DNA of 64,000 bases from Mycobacterium sp. SMC-4 (GCF_025263265.1 NZ_CP079871.1:1-64000), one strand, 5' to 3'; shown: positions 17,331 to 26,660, counted from the stretch's first letter. Notes: generated by a model from the sequence alone, not told the origin. A program made the numbers and translations.

Positions 17331-18080
17331 TCACAGCAGCCGGACGATGCCGCGGGCAGCCACCTGCAGGGCGCCGAGCAGTCGCTGGCGACCTCGCTTC
17401 AACGACGGAACTACGACGGCGATCGCGGCCACCACAGCGTCGTCGGACTGCCGGACGATCGGCACGGCCAGTGAACAGGCGCCTAGCGACATCTCTTCCA
17501 CGGTGGTAGCCAACCCCTCGCGCCGCACCCCCTCCAACTGTCGGGACAGCACCGCAGGCTGGGTGATTGTGTAGGGAGTAATCGGAGTCAGATTGGCAAA
17601 CACCTGATCCTGGACTTCGCGTGGCGCGTGCGCCAACAGCACCTTGCCGACGCCGGTGCAGTGCATCGGCAACCTGCTGCCGACGGTGCTAACGATCGGC
17701 ACGGATGCCCTACCCATCATCCGCTCGAGGTACAATACTTCGTTGCCGTCGCGTACCGCGAGGTGCACGGTGGCGAGCGTTGCCGCGTAGACATCGTGCA
17801 AGAACGGCTCTGCGACCTGCCGTAATCCGCCTCCGACCGGGGCGAGCAGCCCAGCGCTCCACATCAGTCGGCCGACCTCGAAACGACCGTCCGTGCGGCG
17901 CTGCAACGCCCCGCCCGCAACCAGTTCGGCAGCCAGCCGGTGGGCCGTGGCCATCGGCAGGCTGGCCCTACCCGCCAGTTCGGACAGCGTCAGTGTCCGG
18001 TGCCACTCATCGAAGGCGGCGACCATGCGCAGCAAACGAGAAGCGACGCTGGTGCCGGGCGTTGAGGTATTTCCCGCCAC
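17331..18080 (-). CDS. pcaR: IclR-family regulator of the pca operon
   Basis: A 249-residue IclR-family protein. It has an N-terminal winged helix-turn-helix (LTLSELAGRASLPMATAHRLAAEL at about 30-55) and a C-terminal effector-binding domain with LPMHCTGVGKVLLAH. It is transcribed divergently from pcaH with 70 bp between starts, the usual place for PcaR/PcaU-type regulators that respond to protocatechuate or beta-ketoadipate. GTG 18080 is the most upstream start giving a complete domain. Whether it activates or represses cannot be read from sequence. Confidence 0.85.
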   Translation of the reverse strand: MAGNTSTPGTSVASRLLRMVAAFDEWHRTLTLSELAGRASLPMATAHRLAAELVAGGALQRRTDGRFEVGRLMWSAGLLAPVGGGLRQVAEPFLHDVYAATLATVHLAVRDGNEVLYLERMMGRASVPIVSTVGSRLPMHCTGVGKVLLAHAPREVQDQVFANLTPITPYTITQPAVLSRQLEGVRREGLATTVEEMSLGACSLAVPIVRQSDDAVVAAIAVVVPSLKRGRQRLLGALQVAARGIVRLL

Positions 18081-18150
18081 TCACGGATCCTTTCCGCTCA
18101 GTGGTAATCTAGCGTAGGTCAGTCGCCGAGGAGCCAATAGTGTCAAGGCT
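18081..18150. promoter_or_regulatory. Divergent pcaR-pcaH promoter region
   Basis: This 70-bp gap must hold both promoters. TAATCT (18105-18110) and the overlapping TAGCGT (18110-18115) are TANNNT -10 candidates for pcaH. CGGA-5 nt-TCCG (18084-18096) is a short inverted repeat that could be part of an IclR-type operator. A weak AAGG precedes the pcaH ATG. Confidence 0.4.
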
Positions 18151-18948
18151 ATGACAGCAGTGATCGACCCCGATCCCGACGGCGGGTTGCCGAGGCAGCA
18201 GGCGATCAGCGCGGAGATCGAGGCGATCGAGTCCGAGTATCAGCGCGCTGGCATCGAGGAGACGCAGCCGCGGCTCGGCTACGCGCCCTACCGCAGCAGC
18301 CTGCTGCGTCATCCCACGAAGGACCTACACCACGCTGACCCGGAGGGCGTCGAGCTGTGGACGCCCTGCTTTTCCGAACGCGACGTGCATCCGCTTGAAT
18401 CGGACCTCACCATCCAGCACTCAGGCGAACCCATCGGCGAACGGATAGTGGTGACCGGCCGGGTGGTCGACGGCGACGGACGGCCGGTGCGACGTCAACT
18501 CGTCGAGATCTGGCAGGCCAACGCCGGCGGTCGCTACATCCACAAGCGTGATCAGCACCCGTCCGCGATCGACCCCAACTTCACCGGCGTCGGCCGCTGC
18601 CTGACCGATGACGACGGAAGCTACCGCTTCACCACGATCAAGCCAGGGCCGTATCCGTGGAGGAACCACCGCAACGCTTGGCGCCCAGCCCACATCCACT
18701 TCTCGGTGTTCGGAACGGAATTCACGCAACGGCTGATCACCCAGATGTACTTCCCCGGCGACCCGTTGTTCGCGCTGGACCCGATCTATCAGTCGATCAC
18801 CGACCGAAAGGCCCGAGACCGACTGATTGCCAACTACGACCACGACGTCACCACCCACGAATGGGCCACCGGATACCGGTGGGACATCATCCTCACCGGC
18901 GCGACGCGCACTCCGACCGAGGATCCCCACCGCGGAAGCGAACACTGA
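18151..18948 (+). CDS. pcaH: Protocatechuate 3,4-dioxygenase beta subunit
   Basis: A 265-residue intradiol dioxygenase subunit carrying the non-heme Fe(III) ligands. Y129 (GGRYIHK), Y168 (GPYPWRN), H181 and H183 (RPAHIHFS) match the Tyr408/Tyr447/His460/His462 set of the Pseudomonas enzyme. With PcaG it opens protocatechuate to 3-carboxy-cis,cis-muconate. It is the first gene of a tightly packed operon; its stop overlaps the pcaG start by one base. Confidence 0.95.
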   Translation: MTAVIDPDPDGGLPRQQAISAEIEAIESEYQRAGIEETQPRLGYAPYRSSLLRHPTKDLHHADPEGVELWTPCFSERDVHPLESDLTIQHSGEPIGERIVVTGRVVDGDGRPVRRQLVEIWQANAGGRYIHKRDQHPSAIDPNFTGVGRCLTDDDGSYRFTTIKPGPYPWRNHRNAWRPAHIHFSVFGTEFTQRLITQMYFPGDPLFALDPIYQSITDRKARDRLIANYDHDVTTHEWATGYRWDIILTGATRTPTEDPHRGSEH

Positions 18949-19517
18949 TGAATACCCTGCTCACCGCCACCCCGGGGCAGACCGTCGGACCCTTTTTCGG
19001 TTACGCACTCCCGTTCGACCGGTGCGACCAGCTGGTTCCGGCCGGCTCACCGGGTGCCGTCCAGCTTTCCGGCTTGGTCCTCGATGGTGACGGCCAGCCT
19101 GTTCCCGACGCCCTACTTGAGATCTGGCAGGCAAACGCCGACGGCACCATCCCCACGTCCACCGGCTCGCTACACCGGGACGGCTGGACCTTCACTGGGT
19201 GGGGCCGCGCCGGCACCGACGATGGCGGACGGTACAACTTTTCCACCGTCATCCCAGGTCCCTGCGATCCCGGTGCGGCACCGTTCTTTCTGATCACCGT
19301 GTTCGCCCGCGGGCTGCTCAACCGGCTGTTCACCCGCGCCTACGTGCCCGGGGGGCAGCTGGCCGGCGATCCACTGCTGGCGTCCCTGCCGCCCGAGCGT
19401 CGCGACACGCTCATCGCCACCCGCGAGGGCGCCGGACTACGCTTCGACATCCAATTGCAGGACGCGCCAGGCAAACCCGAGACGGTCTTCCTGCGCTACG
19501 CGGGACACCAGCGATGA
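18948..19517 (+). CDS. pcaG: Protocatechuate 3,4-dioxygenase alpha subunit
   Basis: A 189-residue alpha subunit with the GQTVGPFFGYALP start typical of PcaG, the intradiol core (EIWQANADG) and the short C-terminal half. The iron-binding residues of the beta subunit are naturally absent. It starts at ATG 18948 and ends in an ATGA overlap with pcaB, so the subunits are co-translated with the next enzyme. Confidence 0.95.
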   Translation: MNTLLTATPGQTVGPFFGYALPFDRCDQLVPAGSPGAVQLSGLVLDGDGQPVPDALLEIWQANADGTIPTSTGSLHRDGWTFTGWGRAGTDDGGRYNFSTVIPGPCDPGAAPFFLITVFARGLLNRLFTRAYVPGGQLAGDPLLASLPPERRDTLIATREGAGLRFDIQLQDAPGKPETVFLRYAGHQR

Positions 19518-20719
19518 CTGACCTCTTCTGGCCGGGCGACGACCTCGCAGGCGACCTGATGAGCGGCCCCGCATTCCTCGAGGCCATGGTGGCCGTGGAA
19601 CGGGCGTGGCTGGACAGCCTCGTCGACGCCGGTATCGCACCGCAAGAGGCGCGTGCCAGCTTGGCAGACCTCATCGCCGACGCCGACACCGAGTCGATCG
19701 CCCGCCGCGCCGCCACCGACGGCAGCCCCGTCAGCGCTCTGGTCACGTTGTTGCGTGAGCGCTCAACGGCGGCGACAGCCCGCTGGTTACACCGCGGGCT
19801 AACCAGTCAGGACGTCGTCGACACAGCGCTCGTCATCTGCGCCCGTGATGTCCTCATGCGCATCGGCGACGAGTTCACCGTCCAAGTCCGGGCGCTGTCC
19901 GAGCTCGCTGAGAGGCACCGGAGCACACCAACACTCGCGCGTACCCTGACCCAGGCCGCCCTACCAAGCACCTTCGGCGCCAAGATGGCACGTTGGCTTA
20001 CCGGCATACTGGACGCCGCCGAACCGCTGACCGGGCTGCTGCCCTCGCTGCCGGTGCAGGTCGGTGGCGCGGTGGGAACGCTGGCGGCGGCTACCGAATT
20101 GACCGGTTCGGTGGACGGCGCCATCGCGTTGAGCGACGCGCTCGCCGGCGCACTGCGGCTGGCGCCGGCTCCGCCCTGGCACACCACCCGCTCGGCGATC
20201 ACCCGCATCGGGGATGCGTTGGTGAGCTGCTGCGACGCCTGGGGGCACATCGCCGCCGACATCGCGACCGGTAGCCGGCCCGAGGTCGGCGAGCTGGCCG
20301 AGGGGACTGGTGGCGGCTCATCGACGATGCCGCACAAGAACAATCCCGTCCGCTCTGTGTTGATCCGGCGCACCGCGCTCACCGCGGGCACCTTGGGCGC
20401 CACCCTGCACCTGGCCGCAGGAGCGAGTGTCGACGAGCGCTCCGACGGCGCGTGGCACGCCGAATGGGCCACACTGCGCACGCTCGCCCGCCACACCGTC
20501 GTGGCGGCCATCCAAGCCTCCGAACTGCTCTCCGGGTTGCAGGTGGACACGGCGCGGGCGGCCGCGAACCTGGCCGACGCGGGCGGGCTGCTCACCGAAC
20601 AACGTGCAATGACCGAGTTGACCGGTAGCCCAGCACGGCCCGACTACACCGGTGCCGCCGATCGGCTGATCGATTCGACCTTGAGTCGGGCCCGCCGCTT
20701 CATCAAGTCTGCGTCATGA
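19514..20719 (+). CDS. pcaB: 3-carboxy-cis,cis-muconate cycloisomerase
   Basis: A 401-residue member of the fumarase/aspartase superfamily. The signature GSSTMPHKNNP lies near residue 275 and the HRGLTSQDVVDTAL segment near 95. It converts 3-carboxymuconate to gamma-carboxymuconolactone, the second step after ring cleavage. Its start overlaps the pcaG stop and its stop overlaps the pcaL start. Confidence 0.94.
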   Translation: MTDLFWPGDDLAGDLMSGPAFLEAMVAVERAWLDSLVDAGIAPQEARASLADLIADADTESIARRAATDGSPVSALVTLLRERSTAATARWLHRGLTSQDVVDTALVICARDVLMRIGDEFTVQVRALSELAERHRSTPTLARTLTQAALPSTFGAKMARWLTGILDAAEPLTGLLPSLPVQVGGAVGTLAAATELTGSVDGAIALSDALAGALRLAPAPPWHTTRSAITRIGDALVSCCDAWGHIAADIATGSRPEVGELAEGTGGGSSTMPHKNNPVRSVLIRRTALTAGTLGATLHLAAGASVDERSDGAWHAEWATLRTLARHTVVAAIQASELLSGLQVDTARAAANLADAGGLLTEQRAMTELTGSPARPDYTGAADRLIDSTLSRARRFIKSAS

Positions 20720-21897
20720 CCATTCCGGCCTTGGCCACAATCGACTTCGGCGGACCCGACGGTGCGCCTGTCCTCGTGCTGGGGCCTTCACTGGGTACCT
20801 CGGCAGCCACGCTGTGGAGCGCTGCGGCTGGATGGCTGAGTGCGCACGCCCGCGTCGTCGGGTGGGACCTACCCGGTCACGGTCGAGGCGGTCCTGGCGA
20901 GCCCTTCACGATCGCCGAACTCGCGGTCGCCGTGCTGGCACTCGCCGACGACATGCACGCCGAGACCTTCCACTACGCCGGTGATTCGCTCGGTGGCTGT
21001 GTCGGTCTGCAGCTGATGCTCGACGCGCCGCAACGGGTGGACTCGGCGACCCTACTGGGCACCGGTGCGTTGATCGGCACCCCAGCTGGCTGGCTCGAGC
21101 GCGCCGCCACCGTCCGCGCCGAGGGCGTCGAAACCTTACTCTCGGGCGCGGCCCAGCGGTGGTTCGCGCCGGGCTTCGTCGACCGGCAACCAGGTGTCGG
21201 CGCGGCGCTGCTGGACACCCTCAGCCACACCGATCCGGAGTCCTATGCGCAGGCCTGCGAGGCCCTCGCGGCATTCGACGTCTCCGACCGATTGCGCGAG
21301 ATCGTCACTCCCGTCCTGGCCGTGGCAGGCAGCGCCGACGTGCCCACACCGCCGGAGTCATTGCGGCGCATCGCCTCCGGTGTCCAGGACGGTGACCTCG
21401 TAGTGCTCGACGGTGTCGGCCACCTGGCACCCGCCGAAGCCCCGGACCGGGTCGCCGGCCTCATCGCAGAGCAGGTGGGTATTCCGCAGCCTGCGACTAG
21501 GACCGTCGAGGATGTGTGTCGCGCGGGAATGGCGATACGGCGCCAGGTGCTCGGCGACGGGCACGTCGACCGGGCAATCGCCGGTACCACCGACATGACC
21601 GCCGATTTCCAGCACCTGATCACCCAGTACGCCTGGGGAACCATCTGGACACGCCCAGGTCTAGACCTTCGCAGCCGCTCGATGATCACCCTGACGGCGC
21701 TGGTCGCGCGCGGGCACCGCGAGGAACTGGCGATGCACCTGCGAGCGGCCCGCCGGAACGGTTTGAGCAACGACGAGATCAAGGAGCTGCTGATGCAGAC
21801 TGCCATCTACTGTGGCGTCCCCGACGCCAACTCCGCGTTTCGCATCGCCGCCGAGGTATTGCCGGAATTCGACGAGGACGAGCGGGCGTCGTCATGA
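20716..21897 (+). CDS. pcaL: PcaL: beta-ketoadipate enol-lactone hydrolase fused to gamma-carboxymuconolactone decarboxylase
   Basis: A 393-residue fusion. Residues 1-255 form an alpha/beta hydrolase (PcaD) with nucleophile S91 in YAGDSLGGC, oxyanion-side GPSLGTS and a late His in GVGHLAPAE. Residues 262-385 form the decarboxylase domain (PcaC; DVCRAGMAIRRQVLG, YAWGTIW). The fusion is common in actinobacteria and carries out two consecutive steps to beta-ketoadipate. Both ends overlap neighbouring genes by 4 bp. Confidence 0.94.
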   Translation: MTIPALATIDFGGPDGAPVLVLGPSLGTSAATLWSAAAGWLSAHARVVGWDLPGHGRGGPGEPFTIAELAVAVLALADDMHAETFHYAGDSLGGCVGLQLMLDAPQRVDSATLLGTGALIGTPAGWLERAATVRAEGVETLLSGAAQRWFAPGFVDRQPGVGAALLDTLSHTDPESYAQACEALAAFDVSDRLREIVTPVLAVAGSADVPTPPESLRRIASGVQDGDLVVLDGVGHLAPAEAPDRVAGLIAEQVGIPQPATRTVEDVCRAGMAIRRQVLGDGHVDRAIAGTTDMTADFQHLITQYAWGTIWTRPGLDLRSRSMITLTALVARGHREELAMHLRAARRNGLSNDEIKELLMQTAIYCGVPDANSAFRIAAEVLPEFDEDERASS

Positions 21898-22592
21898 GCC
21901 GCACCGCCGTCTGCGCCGCCGCCCACGAAGCCGTCGCCGGAATCGCTGACGGCGCCACAATTCTCGTCGGCGGATTCGGCATGGCGGGCATGCCCACCAC
22001 ACTCATCGATGCGATCATCGAACAGGGCGCCGCCGAGCTCACCATCGTCAGCAACAACGCGGGCAACGGCGACACCGGTCTGGCCGCGCTGCTGGCTGCC
22101 GGTCGGGTCGCGAAGGTCATTTGTTCCTTCCCCCGACAGGCCGATTCGTACGTGTTCGACAGGCTCTACCGGGACGGCATGGTCGACCTCGAAGTGGTCC
22201 CGCAGGGCAACCTGGCCGAGCGGATCAGAGCGGCAGGCGCGGGCATTGGCGCGTTCTTCTGCCCGACCGGTGTCGGCACCCCGCTCGCCTCGGGCAAGGA
22301 GATCCGCACGATCGACGGCCGCGACTACGTGCTGGAGTATCCGATCCGCGGCGACGTCGCACTCATCGCAGCACACCTGGCCGACCGGGCCGGAAACCTG
22401 TTGTACCGCAAGACTGCTCGCAACTTCGGTCCGGTCATGGCGACCGCCGCCACGCTGACCGTCGTTGAGGTCTCCCGCGTCGTCGAGACCGGAGGCATCG
22501 ACCCCGAGACGGTCGTGACGCCGGGTATCTTCGTCGACCGCATCCTCGACCTGTCCTCGATTCCCGCCGCCCGCACCGAGGCCGCCTCGTGA
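21894..22592 (+). CDS. pcaI: 3-oxoadipate CoA-transferase alpha subunit
   Basis: A 232-residue family I CoA-transferase A subunit with the GGFGMAGMPTTLIDA glycine motif and the C-terminal VTPGIFVDRIL. With PcaJ it transfers CoA from succinyl-CoA to beta-ketoadipate. It starts at ATG 21894 within the pcaL stop, and its stop overlaps the pcaJ GTG. Confidence 0.94.
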   Translation: MSRTAVCAAAHEAVAGIADGATILVGGFGMAGMPTTLIDAIIEQGAAELTIVSNNAGNGDTGLAALLAAGRVAKVICSFPRQADSYVFDRLYRDGMVDLEVVPQGNLAERIRAAGAGIGAFFCPTGVGTPLASGKEIRTIDGRDYVLEYPIRGDVALIAAHLADRAGNLLYRKTARNFGPVMATAATLTVVEVSRVVETGGIDPETVVTPGIFVDRILDLSSIPAARTEAAS

Positions 22593-23278
22593 CGGGAACG
22601 CTCGATGCAAGGACACGGCGTCGTGTCGAGCATCTCGACCGTGGCCCGTTGGACCGCGGGGAGATCGCCGCGATGATCGCCCGCGACATCGCACCTGGGT
22701 CGTACGTCAATCTCGGCATCGGCCAGCCCACGATGGTCGCCGACTACCTCGACCCCGCCGCCGAGGTGGTGCTGCACACCGAGAACGGCATGCTCGGCAT
22801 GGGAGGCGCCGCGACAGGAGACGCCATTGACCCGGATCTCACCAATGCAGGCAAGGTTCCGGTCACCGAAACCCCTGGGGCGTCCTACTTCCACCACGCC
22901 GACTCCTTCGCCATGATGCGCGGCGGCCATCTCGACGTGTGTGTGCTCGGGGCGTTTCAGGTCAGCGAGCGTGGAGACCTCGCCAACTGGCACACCGGAG
23001 CACCGGACGCCATTCCCGCGGTCGGGGGTGCGATGGATCTCGCCATCGGAGCGAAGCGCGTATTCGTGATGATGACGCTGTTCGGCAAGGACAGGACCGC
23101 GAAGTTGGTTCCGGAGTGCAGTTACCCGCTGACCGGGCTTCGGTGCGTCAGCCGGCTGTATACCGAGTACGCGATCTTCGACATCGACAACGCCGGAGAC
23201 GGACGCGTGCGCGTACTCGAGACCTTCGCCATCAGTATCGCCGCGCTCGAGAAGCGCTTGCACATAGCTCTGTCGTGA
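22589..23278 (+). CDS. pcaJ: 3-oxoadipate CoA-transferase beta subunit
   Basis: A 229-residue B subunit. The catalytic Glu that forms the CoA thioester is E65 in LHTENGMLGMGG, and the LGIGQP loop precedes it. It starts at GTG 22589. It is the last recognised enzyme of the operon; no pcaF thiolase follows, so that final step must be encoded elsewhere. Confidence 0.94.
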   Translation: MTGTLDARTRRRVEHLDRGPLDRGEIAAMIARDIAPGSYVNLGIGQPTMVADYLDPAAEVVLHTENGMLGMGGAATGDAIDPDLTNAGKVPVTETPGASYFHHADSFAMMRGGHLDVCVLGAFQVSERGDLANWHTGAPDAIPAVGGAMDLAIGAKRVFVMMTLFGKDRTAKLVPECSYPLTGLRCVSRLYTEYAIFDIDNAGDGRVRVLETFAISIAALEKRLHIALS

Positions 23279-23349
23279 CCCTGGCGCTTGGGTCGCCGAA
23301 AAGTGACTCCATGCTCGCTCAGCGACGAAATTCCCAGAGGAGTGGATTG

Positions 23350-23838
23350 ATGACCCTATCCCGTGACGAGCTAGCCGATTTCGCCGAAAGTATGGCGCGC
23401 GCAGGGGATCGCGACACCCAGCACGTGACCGAGGAGCACCTCGTCGTGAACTCCACCGAGGCACACTGGATCCAGACCGGAAGCCCATCAGAAATTGGAT
23501 TGCTTCTGCGGATACCCGCCCGCTCCATTGAGTTCTTCCTGCAGAAGATCCCCGCCGGTGCGGGCAGTGACCTTCATCGACACGTACACGAGTCAGTTCA
23601 CTTCGTGCGACATGGCTCGGGCTGGTCGGAGATTGGCGATCAACGCGTAACGTGGAGCGCAGGCGACTTCGTGTATACGCCGCCGTGGGTATGGCATCGC
23701 CACTATGCAGATGACCAACAGGACGTCGAGATGATAGTCATCGAGAACTCCCGCCTCCTGGCTGCCGTGGACGCAACCCAGAGGGAAACCAGGGGCAACG
23801 TTAGCTTCGCCGAGGCTTTCGGCGTCGGCGACACGTAA
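23350..23838 (+). CDS. Cupin-domain protein
   Basis: A 162-residue single-domain cupin. The first metal motif is visible as H76-x-H78-x2-E81 (LHRHVHESVHFV) followed by G89, and the second as GDFVYTPPWVWHRHY. Cupins of this size near aromatic catabolic genes may be dioxygenases, isomerases or small-molecule sensors. It lies 71 bp after pcaJ in the same direction and could be co-transcribed, with an AGAGGAG-like site before ATG 23350. Substrate unknown. Confidence 0.75.
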   Translation: MTLSRDELADFAESMARAGDRDTQHVTEEHLVVNSTEAHWIQTGSPSEIGLLLRIPARSIEFFLQKIPAGAGSDLHRHVHESVHFVRHGSGWSEIGDQRVTWSAGDFVYTPPWVWHRHYADDQQDVEMIVIENSRLLAAVDATQRETRGNVSFAEAFGVGDT

Positions 23839-24062
23839 GCAGTGGAGAAATTGTCAAGGTAATCGCTTCGAAGGGCGCTTGACGACGGCGGTCAAACACA
23901 CGGCGGCCGGTCAACCCATCCACGGCGCTAATGTCCAGCCGCCCTGCAACTTTCGTGGCCGCGGCGTCTCCCGGCGAAGCAGGCGGCCTGATCTGCACCC
24001 GTGTTGTCGGCCCACGGGTTGTGCGAGTAAAGCGCAAAGTGATCACGATGCGGTCACATGCG
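23839..24062. other. Convergent intergenic region after the cupin gene
   Basis: The gap between converging cupin and SnoaL-like genes has no supported gene or clear terminator hairpin. Confidence 0.4.
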
Positions 24063-24533
24063 TTATTCGTCGAACCCTTCATCTGGGATAGCAAACGCCG
24101 CCCTGGCGTTGTCGTTGAGATTTGCAAATCCATCGATAACCACCCGGGCCACGCGGGTCTCATGGTCGACAATGCGGATCAGCCACGTGTGAAAGGCCGC
24201 ACCGGTGAATTCTTCGCTGACCGGCGAAGGAGCTCTCCAGCGACGGAAGAAGAACTCGAGTCGTGTCGTCAGCTCGATGACATCCTCCTGCACCGGAACG
24301 TAGGAAAGTACTTGACGCAGTTCGAGGCGTTCGTCGAAAATCCCGTCCCGCTGCGTGAGATACAACCGCAGACCATTGAGTCCCTTCCATTGGTGGCCGC
24401 CGCGAAAGCCGATTTCGAAGTCGTCTGTGAGGACGGTTGCGAACATTTGCTCGGCCGGCGAGTGGCGCTGTTCTAAGCGCAGGTAGTCATCGATCGTCGA
24501 AACGAACGCCGGCAGGTCGGGGGTACTCGACAC
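24063..24533 (-). CDS. SnoaL/NTF2-like protein
   Basis: A 156-residue protein with the alpha+beta cone pattern of SnoaL-like polyketide-cyclase or dehydratase domains: an N-terminal helix DDYLRLEQRHSPAEQM, then FATVLTDDFEIGF, and a C-terminal beta stretch TWLIRIVDHETRVARVVIDG. Members include isomerases, hydratases and ring-hydroxylating dioxygenase small subunits, so the reaction cannot be named. It lies 24 bp downstream of an IclR remnant in the same direction and was probably once controlled by it or transcribed with it. Confidence 0.65.
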   Translation of the reverse strand: MSSTPDLPAFVSTIDDYLRLEQRHSPAEQMFATVLTDDFEIGFRGGHQWKGLNGLRLYLTQRDGIFDERLELRQVLSYVPVQEDVIELTTRLEFFFRRWRAPSPVSEEFTGAAFHTWLIRIVDHETRVARVVIDGFANLNDNARAAFAIPDEGFDE

Positions 24534-24557
24534 AGAACATCTCCTTTGCCAATGTAG

Positions 24558-24760
24558 TTAGACCAGCTTAGTAGCAAGCTCTGCGGCAGCTTCGCCGATG
24601 ATGCCAGCTACTTTGCGGACATGTGATGGCCGTAACCGATAGCTCGGCGCTGATGCATTTAGTGCCAGCCTCACGTCGGGACCTCTTGCAGGTATGGCGA
24701 CAGCAACGGATGCGACACCTTCTTCGCTTTCCTCCCTACTGGTCGCGAAACCGCTCTTTC
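24558..24760 (-). pseudogene. IclR-family regulator, C-terminal remnant
   Basis: The last 65 or so codons before the stop at 24558 (SGFATSREESEEGVASVAV, then LRPSHVRKVAGIIGEAA) match the end of an IclR effector-binding domain, with the typical E-E-x-x-x-x-G-x-x-x-x-A-x-P pattern. Everything upstream is lost at 24761, where IS256 copy B begins, so the DNA-binding domain is missing. Confidence 0.8.
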
Positions 24761-26223
24761 GAGAAATAGTCAAATCCTGTGGATCGAGGGTCGTCAGGCG
24801 ACCTCGGACACTGGGGTGTCGGGCGATGGTTCCGGGGTGATGTCGACCGGACGTTCGAGGAGCTTGCCCTGGTGGAACACTGCGCCGGCCCGCACCAACG
24901 CCACCAGGTGTGGTGCGTTGACCGCCCGCCACCGCGACTGCGCTGCTTCGATCAGCTTGTAGGCCATCGCCATGCCCGCCGCCCGTGATCCCGGGCCCTT
25001 GGTCACCCTGGTCCGAAGCCGAACCGTCGCGAAGGTCGATTCGATCGGGTTCGTGGTGCGTAGATGCACCCAGTGCTCGGCGGGATACCGGAAGTACTCG
25101 AGCAGCACGTCGGCGTCATCGACGATTTTCTTCACCGCTTTCGGGTACTTCGCGCTGTAGTCACGTTCGAACGCTGCGATCGCCAACTGCGCCTTGTCGA
25201 TGTCCTCGGCCCCGATGATCTCCTTCATCGCCGCCAACGCACCCGGATGCGCCGATTTCGGGAGTGCAGCAAGAACGTTGGCTTGTTTGTGGAACCAGCA
25301 GCGTTGTTCGCGGGTGGCGGGGAACACCTCCCGCAGTGCCCGCCAGAATCCCAAAGCTCCGTCCCCGACCGCGAGCGCCGGCGCGCGCATCCCGCGGCGG
25401 CGGCAATCCCGCAGCAGGTCCGCCCAGGACTCGGTGGACTCTCGGTAGCCGTCGGCCAGGGCGACGAGTTCCTTGCGGCCGTCCGCCCGCACCCCGAGCA
25501 TCACCAACAGGCAGAGCTTTTCCTGCTCGAGCCGGACTTTCAGGTGGATGCCGTCGACCCACAGGTACACGTAGTCGACCTGCGAGAGGTCCCTGGTGCC
25601 GAAGGCCTTCGCCTCGTCCTGCCACTGGGCCGTGAGCCGGGTGATCGAGGATGCGGACAGTCCGGCGCCGGTGCCGAGGAACTGTTCGAGCGCCGGCCCG
25701 AAGTCACTGGTTGACAGGCCGTGCAGGTACAGCAGCGGCAGCACCTCCGATACCTGCTCGGACTTGCGAGCCCAGGCGGGCAGGATCGCCGAGGAGAACC
25801 GCTTGCGCTCGCCGGTATCGGGGTCGATCCGCTTGTCGTTCACGCGGGGCGCCTTCACCGCCACCGCACCCGCCGAGGTCACGACCTCACGTTCGGCGTG
25901 GTATCCGTTGCGGACCACCAGTCGGTGGCCGTGTTCGTCGACCTCACCGGCATACCGGGCTACATAGTCGGCGACCTCGGCCTGCAACGCCGCGGCCAGC
26001 ATCTGCCGGGCACCGTCGCGGACGATCTGGTCGAGCAACGACCGGCCCGCACCGGCCGCATTGCGGGTCTCGTTGGAGTCGTCGTTGTTGTCTACTACCG
26101 TGAGCACGGGCGTGCCTTCCCGCCAGCGCGCCAACGCTGGTCTTGATCAGAATTCGGATTCCTTGCAGATCATCTTCCGGGAAGGCACGCCCGCCCGGGA
26201 TCCACAGGTTCTGATCATTGCTC
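24761..26223 (-). mobile_element. IS256-family element, copy B (divergent)
   Basis: A 1.46-kb element on the minus strand with ends GAGAAATAGTCAAATCCTG (left) and CAGGTTCTGATCATTGCTC (right). It is clearly more diverged from copies A, C and D than they are from one another. The left flank is an IclR remnant and the right flank an hsdS remnant, with no target duplication, so DNA between them has probably been lost. Confidence 0.88.
24794..26107 (-). CDS. IS256-family transposase (copy B)
   Basis: An intact transposase of about 437 residues with the mutator-type DDE triad: D in YLWVDGIHLKV, D in AVGDGALGFWRAL and E in NPIESTFATVRLRT. It also has the CWFHKQANVLAALPKSAH segment. GTG 26107 gives the same N-terminus (LTVV) as the ATG starts of the other copies; an upstream ATG at 26134 is possible. 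Confidence 0.92.
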   Translation of the reverse strand: MLTVVDNNDDSNETRNAAGAGRSLLDQIVRDGARQMLAAALQAEVADYVARYAGEVDEHGHRLVVRNGYHAEREVVTSAGAVAVKAPRVNDKRIDPDTGERKRFSSAILPAWARKSEQVSEVLPLLYLHGLSTSDFGPALEQFLGTGAGLSASSITRLTAQWQDEAKAFGTRDLSQVDYVYLWVDGIHLKVRLEQEKLCLLVMLGVRADGRKELVALADGYRESTESWADLLRDCRRRGMRAPALAVGDGALGFWRALREVFPATREQRCWFHKQANVLAALPKSAHPGALAAMKEIIGAEDIDKAQLAIAAFERDYSAKYPKAVKKIVDDADVLLEYFRYPAEHWVHLRTTNPIESTFATVRLRTRVTKGPGSRAAGMAMAYKLIEAAQSRWRAVNAPHLVALVRAGAVFHQGKLLERPVDITPEPSPDTPVSEVA

Positions 26224-26660
26224 GATTCAGGCTCGCCGCAGGCGACGTTCTAGTCGCGCGCTCCGGAGCGACGGTCGGAGTCTCAGCCGTAGTCCGGGAA
26301 CTGCCGCGAGCGGCTGTGTTTGCTTCGTATCTAATCCGAATCGTTCCCGTTGAAGCATGGCTCTCGAAATGGTGGCCGATTCTAGTGGGGTCAGAGTTCT
26401 ACTGGACTCAGGTAAGGAGTATCACGACCGGCTCAGCGCAGCCGAATATCAACAGTACGAACATGCGCGGCTGGTTGATCCCAATTCCTCCCCTGCAGGA
26501 ACAGCACCGCATAGTTCAGCGCGTCGAGGAGTTATGGGGACTCTGCGCGGAGTTGGAGGTTTTGTATGCAACTCGTGCCGAAGTGCGAACCGCATTGGCA
26601 TCCGCGACCCTACATCGGTTAGCAGGTGACGGTCGCGTACGTCGAAACACGCGACTTTGA
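26224..26660 (+). pseudogene. hsdS: Type I restriction specificity subunit (HsdS), C-terminal remnant
   Basis: In frame from the IS256 border the sequence encodes RLAAGDVLVARSGATVG, then FYWTQVRSITTGSAQPNIN and MRGWLIPIPPLQEQHRIVQRVEEL. This is the end of a target-recognition domain followed by the conserved helix of HsdS. The first recognition domain and start are missing. No hsdR or hsdM is nearby, so the system is dead here. Confidence 0.85.
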
